Shown here: positions 55,201 through 63,386 of the stretch, piece after piece
Layout: every line of letters begins with the position of its first letter
Position numbering within the stretch: position 1 is the stretch's first letter
The notes under the pieces: model-generated
What the model was told of the DNA's origin: nothing
What the model saw: the letters and a program-made list of their open reading frames with translations, nothing else
Databases searched by the model: none
Assembly (NCBI RefSeq): GCF_023078275.1
Contig: NC_062994.1
Span: 7,945,545-8,009,544 of the forward strand
DNA: 64,000 nucleotides
Origin: Leguminivora glycinivorella
Lineage: Eukaryota; Arthropoda; Insecta; Lepidoptera; Tortricidae
Reading direction: 5' to 3'
Translations under genes and position numbers: made by a program

Positions 55201-58200
55201 CAACCTGAGCGGTACCACCTCTCCGTGCGCGCGTTCCTAATCCGGCTCCTAGCTTTCGTCGTCAGGGATGAACTATGCTTCGCCAAACTTGCACATAAGA
55301 TCAATGACCCACTTTGCCAAGCGTATCAAGAACTCGAATCTCCCGCAATGACACCCAGTCTCCGCCTGGCTTACCTAGAAGTAGCCCTTGCAGTCATCGA
55401 GAAAAACACCGGATTACACTGGCTGCTCGACAATGGGTCCTGGAAAGCAATTCTAAGCATCAAAGACCACCTAAATACTGTATACGTGATAAGACAGAAA
55501 TACAAGTTCGTGTCAAAATTCGTATGGAGATTGAACGCTTCGGGTAGCGACGATTATGTTAGGCTGGTACTAAATTTTATCATGCAACCCTTAGTTACAG
55601 CAGATATTGCCCCAAATAAGTCTATACGACCGAACGAAGAGGCCGAAGCGTCCGAGTGGCTCGAGCCGATGCTCCTCATGCTGCTATCCATAACCAACGA
55701 GTACAATGAGCTGACCAAGTCCTCCCTAGTTGCAAACGCGCTGCTGAACAACTTCAAACTGATTAACCACCTCTGGATACTCTTTGATAGATTCCGCAAA
55801 AACAGCCTCACTTCTCTCCTGGCCAAACTCACTTTCCGCGTGTGCCTCGTCAAAACTTTACATAGCAAACCACTGACGGACGATACGGTGTACCACGCGG
55901 AAGATTTCGGGGAAGCCACGGCGGTGTATTTCAATACCGTACATTTCTTTACAATTAGACGGAACGCAATGATGGTGCTCGACTTTGGGTTCTCATGCAA
56001 TGAATATTGGCATGGCTTGTGGCGCGATAGGAAGCCAAAAATGATTGCGAGAGATTGTATAGAGAACTTTCAGAACAAGGTGTTGTTCATGTACCTCGTG
56101 CCGCCAATCTGCTTCGTGACCAGGCACCTGCCGAAGACAATTCGCCAGAAAGAGGGGTACATGCAAGACTATATCATGAAACTCATACACATGTCTTGCG
56201 AACACTCTGCTAGGGCAGGTACCCTCCTGTCCGATCTTATCATAGAGTCCTCCGATACGGAAGCTATAGTCCTGAAGAGTGTAAAAAGACTGACTTGTTT
56301 GAACAACTCCATGAACAACGAACAGGCTAATCTAGTTTTTCAAGGACTTTTTTACGTACTCAAATATTTAGACCCCAATCCGGAACACTTTGACTACCTC
56401 TTGCCTTCTTATGGCAATTCAGAGACCAAATTGAGAGAAGACCAGGAGAACATGTTTGTCTACACTTATGTCTTGGAAGCTATCCTACTTTTGGTCAAGA
56501 ATTTTCATATAAACTGGCATGAGAGCTTAGAAATCGTTTGTTTGTACAATGTCGTCCATAGTATAATATCAAGAACGAATGTACCCAGTAAGGTAAGCAA
56601 ACAGCACAGCAACTACTTTCCTTCTAGTAAAATCAACTTTTTTAAAATTCTCAAAACGAATTTGAAAGATTAGGAAATATGGAATTAATATAAATGACTT
56701 ATTTTGGAAGTAAATTTTACTTTACTTTTTTTACTTTTATATGAATTCGAGTTGAGTAATGTCTGTCTGTCTGTCTGTGGGGTCGTAGCTTTCGAACGGA
56801 TTAACCGATTTAGATTTTGTTTTGTCTGTGTGAAAGCTGAATTAGTCGGATGTGTTCTTAGCCATGATTGATGAAAATCGGTGCACTAAGGCGAGGTTTT
56901 TACAAAATTAAAATTTTGTCATACAACTAGGGACCAAAAAATTCAAATTCGAAATTTCGCTGGGTACCATGGCGGGCTGAAGACCAGGGTTCGATTCCCG
57001 GCTCGGCCACCAGTGGGCCTTGTCGTTTCTTCTTTCGTGTATTATTATCTATTTCATTTTTATAATTTTGTCATAGTTTGTAACCTCCCCAAAATGTTCC
57101 AGTTCATAGTGACGGCGCTGAACGTGATAGCAGAGACAGTGCGTCAGTTCATGCCGCCAAACCTGTCACTGCTGATGGAGTCTAAGCCCGGCTCCGCCAT
57201 CGACGACCTCGGCAAACTCGTCTACCTGAAGATGCGAGACCTGCCCTGGGAGGTGCGAGACTCGGCGCTAGAACTTCTACTCGTGTGCACCGAGATCTCT
57301 TACGTCAGTGAGTATCTACACTGACACACACACACACACACATTACACTTTGAGTAAAACCTTGAAATCATCTACATGAAGATGCGAGACCTGCCCTGGG
57401 AGGTGCGAGACTCGGCGCTAGAACTTCTGCTGGTTTGTACAGAGATCTCTTACGTCAGTGAGTATCTACACTGACACACACACAAACACAGACACACACA
57501 CGCACGCACGCACGCACATTACACTTTGAATAAGACCTTGAAGTCATCTAGGTACATAAAGATGCGAGACCTGCCTTGAGAGGTGCGAGACTCGGCGCTA
57601 GAACTTCTACTCGTGTGCACCGAGATCTCTTACGTCAGTGAATACACTTATTATATGTCTCTGCATGACCTCGGCAAACTCGTCTACTTGAAGATGCGAG
57701 ACCTGCCCTGGGGGGTGCGAGATTCAATGATCGAACTGCTATACGCTTGCACAGAGATCTCCTACGTCAGTAAGTACACTTATTATACGTTTGTGCATGA
57801 TCTCGGCAAACTCGTCTACTTGAAGATGCGAGACCTGCCCTGGGAGGTGCGAGATTCAGTGATCGAACTGCTATACGCTTGCACAGACATCTCTTACGTC
57901 AGTGAGTACACTTATTATACGTTTGTGCATTACCTCGGCAAACTCGTCTACTTGAAGGTGCGAGACCTGCCCTGGGGGGTGCGAGATTCAGTGATCGAAC
58001 TGCTATACGCTTGCACAGAGATCTCTTACGTCAGTGAGTACACTTATTATACGTTTGTGCATGACCTCGGCAAACTCGTCTACTTGAAGATGCGAGACCT
58101 GCCCTGGGGGGTGCGAGATTCAGTGATCGAACTGCTATACGCTTGCACAGAGATCTCTTACGTCAGTGAGTACACTTATTATACGTTTGTGCATTACCTC

Positions 58201-61200
58201 GGCAAACTCGTCTACTTGAAGATGCGAGACCTGCCCTGGGAGGTGCGAGATTCAGTGATCGAACTGCTATACGCTTGCACAGAGATCTTTCACGTCAGTA
58301 AGTATCTACCAGGTATCTACACTTAGTATACTTTTGAGCAAGACTAAATAGTCATCTACATTATCATCATGATCGTAGCTATATTTATTTGACGTTCGTA
58401 AACGCATTGTAACTAATAGGCCTACTTGAAAAATAAATTATCTTTCTTTAAACGTCACCTAGATTGGGTAACGTATGAAGTATAAACTGAAATAGATACC
58501 ATACACTAAAGAAAAAGCGATCAAGCCCACTGGTGGCGAAGCCGGGAATCAAACCCGGGTCTCCAGCTAACGCGGCTGACGTGTTCGACCGCTACACCAC
58601 CCCGACCGCCGAGGTACCCGTCGAAATTTCTCTAGTGTATGTTATCTCTGAAGGCTAGGCGCCTTTGACCAACTCTAAGGGCGAGCAATTAGTGCTTGCA
58701 CCTCCTATATGAATCCTTTTGCAGGATTACGATATAGCGAGAGAGATGGTGCTGCCATCTATCGATGTAGGGAACAAATCAAATTATTTTATGAAATATT
58801 TTTTGATTTGTTTTTTTAAGTAGTAACACTACTATATATAAATTATAAACTGAAATAGATACCATACACTAAAGAAAAAGCGATCAAGCCCACTGGTGGC
58901 GAAGCCGGGAATCGAACCCGGGTCTCCAGCTAACGCGGCTGACGTGTTCGACCGCTACACCACCCCGACCGCCGAGGTACCCGTCGAAATTTCTCCCCCT
59001 AAATTGCTCGCCCTTAGAGTTGGTCAAACGCGCCTAGCCTTCAGAGATAACATACACTAGAGAAATTTCGACGGGTACCTCGGCGGTCGGGGTGGTGTAG
59101 CGGTCGAACACGTCAGCCGCGTTAGCTGGAGACCCGGGTTCGATTCCCGGCTTCGCCACCAGTGGGCTTGATCGCTTTTTCTTTAGTGTATGGTATCTAT
59201 TTCAGTTTATAATTTATATATAGTAGTGTTACTACTTAAAAAAACAAATCAAAAAATATTTCATAAAATAATTTGATTTGTTCCCTACATTAACGTATGA
59301 AGGTTCAAGAGTTTCGCTTTATTTATAAATCGTAAGTATTGGTTACACAATCATAGCTAATGATTAGATAAGACTCAGAATATGTCTTCTTAATAGATAA
59401 AATATTGATGATAAGTTGATATCTGTGAAGTAACTTCGTAGTATCTCAGCATAGTTAACTTATCGTACATTTTAAAAATAGATACATTGTAATGGTATTT
59501 TCCCCTCACTAGCTCGGAAACACGTGTTTTGTCGTTTAATACCAGCGGGTAAAAACGCATTTTATCCACTAGTGGGTAAAGTAATTTGACCTTGAATAAA
59601 GTCAAATTAACTGCTTTAAAATTGATAAAAGTAGGTGAATCTAGTAATAAAGATGATTTACCACCTGTGGAACTACTGGAAGCAGTGATAAACGCATTTT
59701 TTGCGTTGTAGTTTACTCGCCATAGTGAGGGGAAAAGTTTTGTGTTACACACGAGTGCAAATGTATTTTACTTCTCGTCTATTGAAAAACTCGCAAGCTC
59801 AGGATTCTATTCTCGAACCACTCGCTTCGCTCGTGGTTTAACTATAGAATCCTTTCGCTTGCTCGTTTATCAATTTCACACTCGCCGTTAAAATACAACT
59901 TTGCACTCTTGTATAACAAATAACTATTAAGTAATACCAAGTTAATATTTAATACTATGACCTAGTTTCAACGAGCGCAGTTGTAGATATTCTAAAATCT
60001 TTTATGCATATACACTACTCCAGACTTGGGTACCTATTTATGAAATAAATAAACTTAGAAATATTTACGACCACCTTAATCACTCTGATTTGTCTGATCG
60101 ACTTTTCACACGATTTCCTCTTTCCAGAATTCCCACCATTTCAAAAACAAATAATCGAGAACGAGCTAATAGTAGTTGCGGCGTCAGTAGCGCTCAACGA
60201 CCAGGAATTCTACGTGCGAGCGTCGGCGCTACGCTGCCTCGGCGCAGCCTGCAAGGTCACCGCCGTGTGGGACCATCTCAAGAACAAACATCCTGATATA
60301 CAGGTATGTATTCTTTCGTGCCTTCAATGCTGAGGATTGTGACATCATGTCATTCTAGCGGCGCTACGCTGCCTCGGCGCAGCCTGCAAGGTCACCGCCG
60401 TGTGGGACCATCTCAAGAACAAACATCCTGATATACAGGTATGTATTCTTTCGTGCCTTCAATGCTGAGGATTGTGACATCATGTCATTCTAGCGGCGTT
60501 AGTAGCTGCCTCGGCGCAGCCTGCAAGGTCACCGCCGTGTGGGACCATCTCAAGAACAAACATCCTGATATACAGGTATGTATTCTTTCGTGCCTTCAAT
60601 GCTGAGGATTGTGACATCATGTCATTCTAGCGGCGTTAGTAGCTGCCTCGGCGCCGCCTGCAAAGTGTCCGCCGTGTGGGACCATCTCAAGAACAAACAT
60701 CCTGATATACAGGTATGTATTCTTTCGTGCCTTCAATGCTGAGGATTGTGACATCATGTCATTCTAGCGGCGTTAGTAGCTGTCTCGGCGCCGCCTGCAA
60801 AGTGTCCGCCGTGTGGGACCATCTCAAGAACAAATGTCCTGACATACAGGTATGTATTCGTTCCCTCAACGCTGATTGGACATCAATGTCATCCTGTTAA
60901 TAGTGGTAGCGGTGTCAGTAGCGCTCAACGACTAATTAAATGCTAATAAATCTCAAGCAAGGTGGTTCTCAATTCGTCTGTATGTTTTTTTTTAATGTTT
61001 GTTCCACGACATCTCCCTCGGTACTGTACCGAGTTTGAAAAAAAAATTAATTGAATGTAGGTATATGCATACAGATTGGTCCCATTTTTATCAGAACCCA
61101 GTTCTGATTATGGGATTCTGGAGAAATCAAGGGAACTCCTCAAACCTGAAAGGCATACATATGGTGATTTTTGTGTTTTTATAAGAACAGCATACATTTA

Positions 61201-62191
61201 CGTAACGAAACAGTGACATTTGGTGCAGTGGAACTGCTGATGATGATCAGAACGGAACTCCTCATATAAAATGTTTTATTTTAACTACTGTCAAGTTCTC
61301 TATTCTCATTTCCAGGATTCCCTGCTGCACATTCTTCGCGACAACCCAGAAGGCATCCTACGCAAGGAAGCCTGCCACGTGCTCTGCGAGGTGTACCTCA
61401 ATGTGAAGCTTGGCCCCGACTTCCGGCACGCTCTCTACGAGCAGATGGTCTCCTCCGCCGTCAGCGACCTCCACTGGGAGGTCCAACTCGCCGCCCTCAA
61501 GTTCTGGAAGATCGTCATCCACGACCACCTCTGCGATCAGGGCATGCTCGACGGCACCTTCCCGCCCGTAACCTTCTCCAAAGAATCAAGAAAAATCGTC
61601 ACCCTCAACAAATCTGAAATACAGAGGAGACTCCTAAAAATCTTAGAAGAACTCGCTGCAATAGGATGCCTCACCGTCCTGTCCAAACTGTTACACGACG
61701 ATACAGAAACCGAAATATTGGACGCTAATCTAGCCATCGCTCTGAATCTTCTAGATATCCTCAAGCGGTACGAAGTGACCGAATTCGTGAAGCGCATCGA
61801 AGGGGAACCAACGACCATGGAGGATTACTACACCGACAACGAAGCTATGGATTTGGACGACGTTGTAATCAAAACTGAAGATGACGAATCTGATAATGCT
61901 ATCGAAGGCATTGTAAATACAGATTATATGAACTTGCTCGCGCAAATATACGACCGGCATATGAAAATAAAGAATGAGAAACCTGAACTACAGCTGAAGC
62001 CGATGATCAAGTTAATGCGTTATGTGAAGCCTTATTTATTTCTGAATCATTTGATAAGCAAGGACTTCAAGACGATAATAGAGTATAAGAAGCAGTGGAA
62101 AAGTGGAATACGCAGTGTTGAGTCGCTCTTAGATGATCTATTAGGCTTTTATGAGGTTCGCAATGATGTCAACAATTTGGACTGCTATTGA
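52138..62191 (+). CDS. BRAT1: BRCA1-associated ATM activator 1 homologue, 5 coding exons
   Basis: The exons are 52138-52282, 55152-56592, 57103-57307, 60128-60303 and 61316-62191, with consistent GT/AG sites. They encode about 947 residues if one base missing from exon 2 is allowed. The recognition rests on three diagnostic HEAT-repeat segments in order (LPWEVRDSALELL; EFYVRASALRCLG; DLHWEVQLAALKFW) and the C-terminal Asp-Cys-Tyr, all found at matching places in human BRAT1. BRAT1 is an all-helical HEAT scaffold that binds INTS9-INTS11 of the Integrator complex, chiefly in the cytoplasm, and its extreme C-terminus enters the INTS11 active site. The insect protein is longer than the human one (about 820 aa). 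An acidic loop (DNEAMDLDD..KTEDDESD) precedes the last helices. The first ATG has a second in-frame ATG two codons later; both are plausible starts. Confidence 0.9.
52291..52663 (+). repeat. Family 'T', copy 2, at the BRAT1 exon 1 donor
   Basis: It runs from tagttatttgttatacaagg to agtgaggggaaaa. It is nearly identical to 63557-63953. Confidence 0.8.
52682..52818. mobile_element. TIR MITE (aaaacgtcccactttg)
   Basis: The ends gtgagtgtgtttagtaaaacg and its complement at cccgtgcacactcac enclose about 65 bp. The inner arm cgtcccactttgt is perfect. Confidence 0.7.
52819..54094. other. BRAT1 intron 1, mostly unassigned; C-run at 54047-54067
   Basis: AT-rich. A minus-strand fragment of the gacgagcgaagcgaggagga block lies at 53735-53770. 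A homopolymer of about 21 C precedes the repeat at 54095. Confidence 0.45.
54095..54560 (-). repeat. Inverted relative of 41860-42620
   Basis: It shares the outer landmarks (gcatagactgccatc; ctcagttttgacattt; gaccaccgtacc type) but lacks the 161-bp hairpin units. Confidence 0.65.
54709..54905. repeat. Fragments: half of the 12152 MITE, then family-T end (-)
   Basis: catagattaaatataag ... cgcctaagaacgcg (54709-54775) matches the left arm of the 12152 element. Positions 54840-54905 match the 5' end of family T in inverse orientation. Confidence 0.65.
54969..55112. mobile_element. Short TIR MITE (ggtgccgtagccaaatggca)
   Basis: The terminal block ggtgccgtagccaaatggca pairs with tgccattcggctacgtacc, and inner aaaacg.. 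pairs with cgtttttcg. It lies 40 bp upstream of BRAT1 exon 2. Confidence 0.65.
55152..56592 (+). CDS. BRAT1: BRAT1 exon 2 (large N-terminal HEAT region), apparent 1-base loss
   Basis: The acceptor is tctttacag. From phase 1 it reads ELNVACSLSILLGEP, and this frame then closes at TAA 55238-55240. The long frame that continues as ERYHLSVRAFLIRLLAFVV runs unbroken to the donor GTAAGC at 56593. One extra C in the run 55193-55195 would join both frames and make the whole coding sequence a multiple of three. The rest is leucine-rich helices (SDDYVRLVLNFIMQP, MLLMLLSITNEY, NHLWILFDRFRK) in HEAT/ARM style. Confidence 0.85.
56740..56930 (-). repeat. Family 'Q', inverted copy
   Basis: ctgtctgtctgtctgtgggg, cgtagctttcgaacggatt, agctgaattagtcgg and atgaaaatcggtgcac, in the order of the inverted copy at 15755-15960. 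Confidence 0.7.
56965..57060 (+). mobile_element. tRNA-derived SINE 3' part, next to BRAT1 exon 3 acceptor
   Basis: The B box gggttcgattcccggctcggcc is followed by agtgggccttgtcgtttcttctttcgtg. It ends about 40 bp upstream of the exon. Confidence 0.7.
57103..57307 (+). CDS. BRAT1: BRAT1 exon 3 (WEVRDSALELL HEAT repeat)
   Basis: The acceptor is atgttccag and the donor gtgagt; phase 0 in, 1 out. It encodes FIVTALNVIAETVRQFM, then KLVYLKMRDLPWEVRDSALE and CTEISYV. It is followed by a tandem array of partial copies. Confidence 0.88.
57373..58300 (+). repeat. Tandem partial copies of BRAT1 exon 3 with splice donors (7 copies)
   Basis: Copies 2 and 3 (57373-57530 and 57549-57650) are close to the exon. 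Copy 3 has a TGA in place of TGG. Copies 4-8 (from about 57665) have a 132-bp period and a diverged sequence, VRDS(V/M)IELLYACTEIS. Each copy ends in GTCA followed by GTGAGT or GTAAGT. The last six form one open frame (57583-58326). Copies 4-8 have no AG acceptor in front, so inclusion by normal splicing is not expected. Confidence 0.9.
58484..58764 (-). mobile_element. tRNA-derived SINE/foldback family 'U', copy 1
   Basis: The minus strand reads ...ctcgcccttagagttgg, gagaaatttcgacgggtacc, ggtggtgtagcggtcgaac (A box), gggtttgattcc (B box), then agtgggcttgatcgctttttc. It is joined directly to the inverted pair at 58765. Confidence 0.75.
58765..59290. mobile_element. 230-bp inverted repeat built from two SINE 'U' copies
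   Basis: Arm 1 (58765-58994) and arm 2 (59061-59290) are near-perfect reverse complements, separated by 66 nt. Each arm contains the tRNA-like head (A box gtggtgtagcggtcgaac, B box gggttcgattccc). The whole could form a large hairpin in the BRAT1 pre-mRNA. Confidence 0.88.
59498..59936 (-). repeat. Family 'T', copy 3
   Basis: The longest T copy. It contains the extra block gaaccactcgcttcgctcgtgg, partly present in other copies. Confidence 0.75.
60128..60303 (+). CDS. BRAT1: BRAT1 exon 4 (EFYVRASALRCLG HEAT repeat)
   Basis: The acceptor is ctctttccag and the donor gtatgt; phase 1 in, 0 out. It reads FPPFQKQIIENELIVVAAS, then LNDQEFYVRASALRCLGAAC and VWDHLKNKHPDIQ. The segment is the counterpart of the DPESYVRASAV region of human BRAT1. 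Confidence 0.88.
60350..60860 (+). repeat. Tandem partial copies of BRAT1 exon 4 with splice donors (4 copies)
   Basis: The period is about 135-137 bp. Each copy contains the last 80 or so exon bases (ctgcctcggcgc...gacatacag), the donor gtatgtatt and about 55 bp of intron ending tcattctag. The last two copies have gccgcctgcaaagtgtccgcc where the exon has gcagcctgcaaggtcaccgcc. An 80- or 82-nt copy would shift the frame if included. Confidence 0.9.
60861..61315. other. BRAT1 intron 4 remainder
   Basis: Positions 61170-61250 (aacagcatacatttacg, acagtgacatttggtgcagtggaactgctgatga) repeat 6719-6780, so a small interspersed repeat is present. Nothing else was seen. Confidence 0.5.
61316..62191 (+). 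CDS. BRAT1: BRAT1 exon 5 (C-terminal HEAT region and Asp-Cys-Tyr end)
   Basis: The acceptor is atttccag. There are 291 codons from DSLLHILRDNPEGILRKEAC to NLDCY. It contains SDLHWEVQLAALKFWKIV, an acidic disordered loop (about residues 180-215 of the exon) and a final helix, SVESLLDDLLGFYEVR. The penultimate Cys matches the metal-coordinating cysteine known from BRAT1-INTS11 structures. Confidence 0.92.
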   Translation, partial: DSLLHILRDNPEGILRKEACHVLCEVYLNVKLGPDFRHALYEQMVSSAVSDLHWEVQLAALKFWKIVIHDHLCDQGMLDGTFPPVTFSKESRKIVTLNKSEIQRRLLKILEELAAIGCLTVLSKLLHDDTETEILDANLAIALNLLDILKRYEVTEFVKRIEGEPTTMEDYYTDNEAMDLDDVVIKTEDDESDNAIEGIVNTDYMNLLAQIYDRHMKIKNEKPELQLKPMIKLMRYVKPYLFLNHLISKDFKTIIEYKKQWKSGIRSVESLLDDLLGFYEVRNDVNNLDCY

Positions 62192-62249
62192 CACTTGATT
62201 GTCTTTTCCATCACGGAAACCATTGGGTATTTCATACTTTTAAAAGGAA

Positions 62250-62350
62250 AAATTGAAAAATTCACACCTCCGGCAGGACTCGAAACTGCGACCTCTCTGG
62301 CTTTGCCGGAGCCAGCCGCGCTCCCAACTGCGCCACTGCCTGCTGGATGT
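62250..62350 (-). mobile_element. tRNA-like SINE in the BRAT1 3' UTR
   Basis: The minus strand has an A-box-like ggcgcagttgggagcgcggc and a B box, aggtcgcagtttcgagtcc, then tgccggaggtg. It is inside the likely 3' UTR. Confidence 0.6.
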
Positions 62351-62550
62351 GTGCGAATTTATCCATGCCTTCCCTCAATTCTTAAACGCCTTAGGGTGGC
62401 GTATAGCAAAATTTACCCGTAAGAATACATCCTAACAGGCACTGGAGTCTCAAGTTACATTGAGTATTTCTGAACATGCATTGGATATTTCTGAACTTTG
62501 AAGACGTGCTAGGAGCGGAAGACAACACGTAGAGTTCCTTCTGACACTTG

Positions 62551-62556
62551 AATAAA
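62551..62556 (+). terminator. Candidate BRAT1 polyadenylation signal
   Basis: The first AATAAA after the stop codon (gaataaaacg), 360 nt downstream. A second occurs at 62699-62704. Confidence 0.4.
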
Positions 62557-62859
62557 ACGTAAAAGCTAAACCAAGCGGATGCTACCCTTGCTCATGTGAC
62601 GCAAAGGCAGCACCCGCCAGTAAGAATGATTTGACAGTTTATGGAATCTAAAATGAACTGGACTTAATACTGGACCATGGGATACCAGACGCCTGCCTAA
62701 TAAAATGGTATCTAATTTGATTTCCCCCACAATAAGTGACATCTATGATGGCTCATGGACAACACCGGTGTTAGAAGATGACAGCTCAAAGGTACCGAGA
62801 GGTGTGCGTCGCTTTGTTTTCTACCCAAGTTACCTAGCCAACTTCATAATCATAAATTT

Positions 62860-63275
62860 AAATAGATATCATACACGAAAGAAAAAACGACAGGGCCCAC
62901 AGTTGGCCCAGCCGGGAATCGGCCATCTCTCTCGCTATATCGTAATCCTGCAAAGGACTCGTATAGGAGGTACAAGCACTAATTTCTCGCCCTTAGAGTT
63001 AGTCAAAGGCGCCTAGCCTTATCAGAGATAACATACACTAGAGAAATTTCGTCGGGTACCACGGCGGGCGGGTGGTCTAGTGGTGAGGACGTTAGCCGCG
63101 TAAGCTGAAGACCCGGGTTCGTTCCCGGCTCGGCCACCTGTGGGCCCTGTCGTTTTTTCTTTCGTGTATGATATCTATTTAAATTTATAATTTATATATA
63201 AATATATAGTAGGACTACTTGAAAAAAGAACAAATCGAAAAATATTCAATAAAATAATTTGGTTTGTTCCCTAGT
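62860..63275. mobile_element. SINE/foldback family 'U', truncated minus part followed by full plus copy
   Basis: Positions 62862-62920 are the inverted tail (gatatcatacacgaaagaaaaaacgacagg). From 62930 the plus copy runs through gagaaatttcgtcgggtacc, an A box (ggtggtctagtggtgaggacg) and a B box (gggttcgttccc) to ttggtttgttccctag. The geometry repeats that at 58.5-59.3 kb. Confidence 0.75.
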
Positions 63276-63386
63276 TATAACTTCATAATCATTCTTCGCA
63301 ATTGATCCTCCGTAGTGGCGCGACATAGCTAGAATGCGTTTCGATCAGATCGCCACGTAACATCAATGGCTGTTACTTCCATAGAG

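Noticed and set aside
55225..56673. Taking the 482-codon frame as a complete protein
   Set aside because: It starts at an internal GTG and runs past the GTAAGC donor at 56593. Phases and homology show it to be one BRAT1 exon.
57583..58326. 247-codon frame as a separate HEAT-repeat gene
   Set aside because: It starts right after a TGA in an exon copy, has no promoter or acceptor, and is explained as intronic copies of BRAT1 exon 3.
59075..59162. tRNA genes at this and similar B-box sites (10100, 16098, 37560, 57000, 58550, 63110)
   Set aside because: A and B boxes are present, but acceptor stems do not pair and each lies in a longer repeated element with a shared tail, so they are SINE heads.
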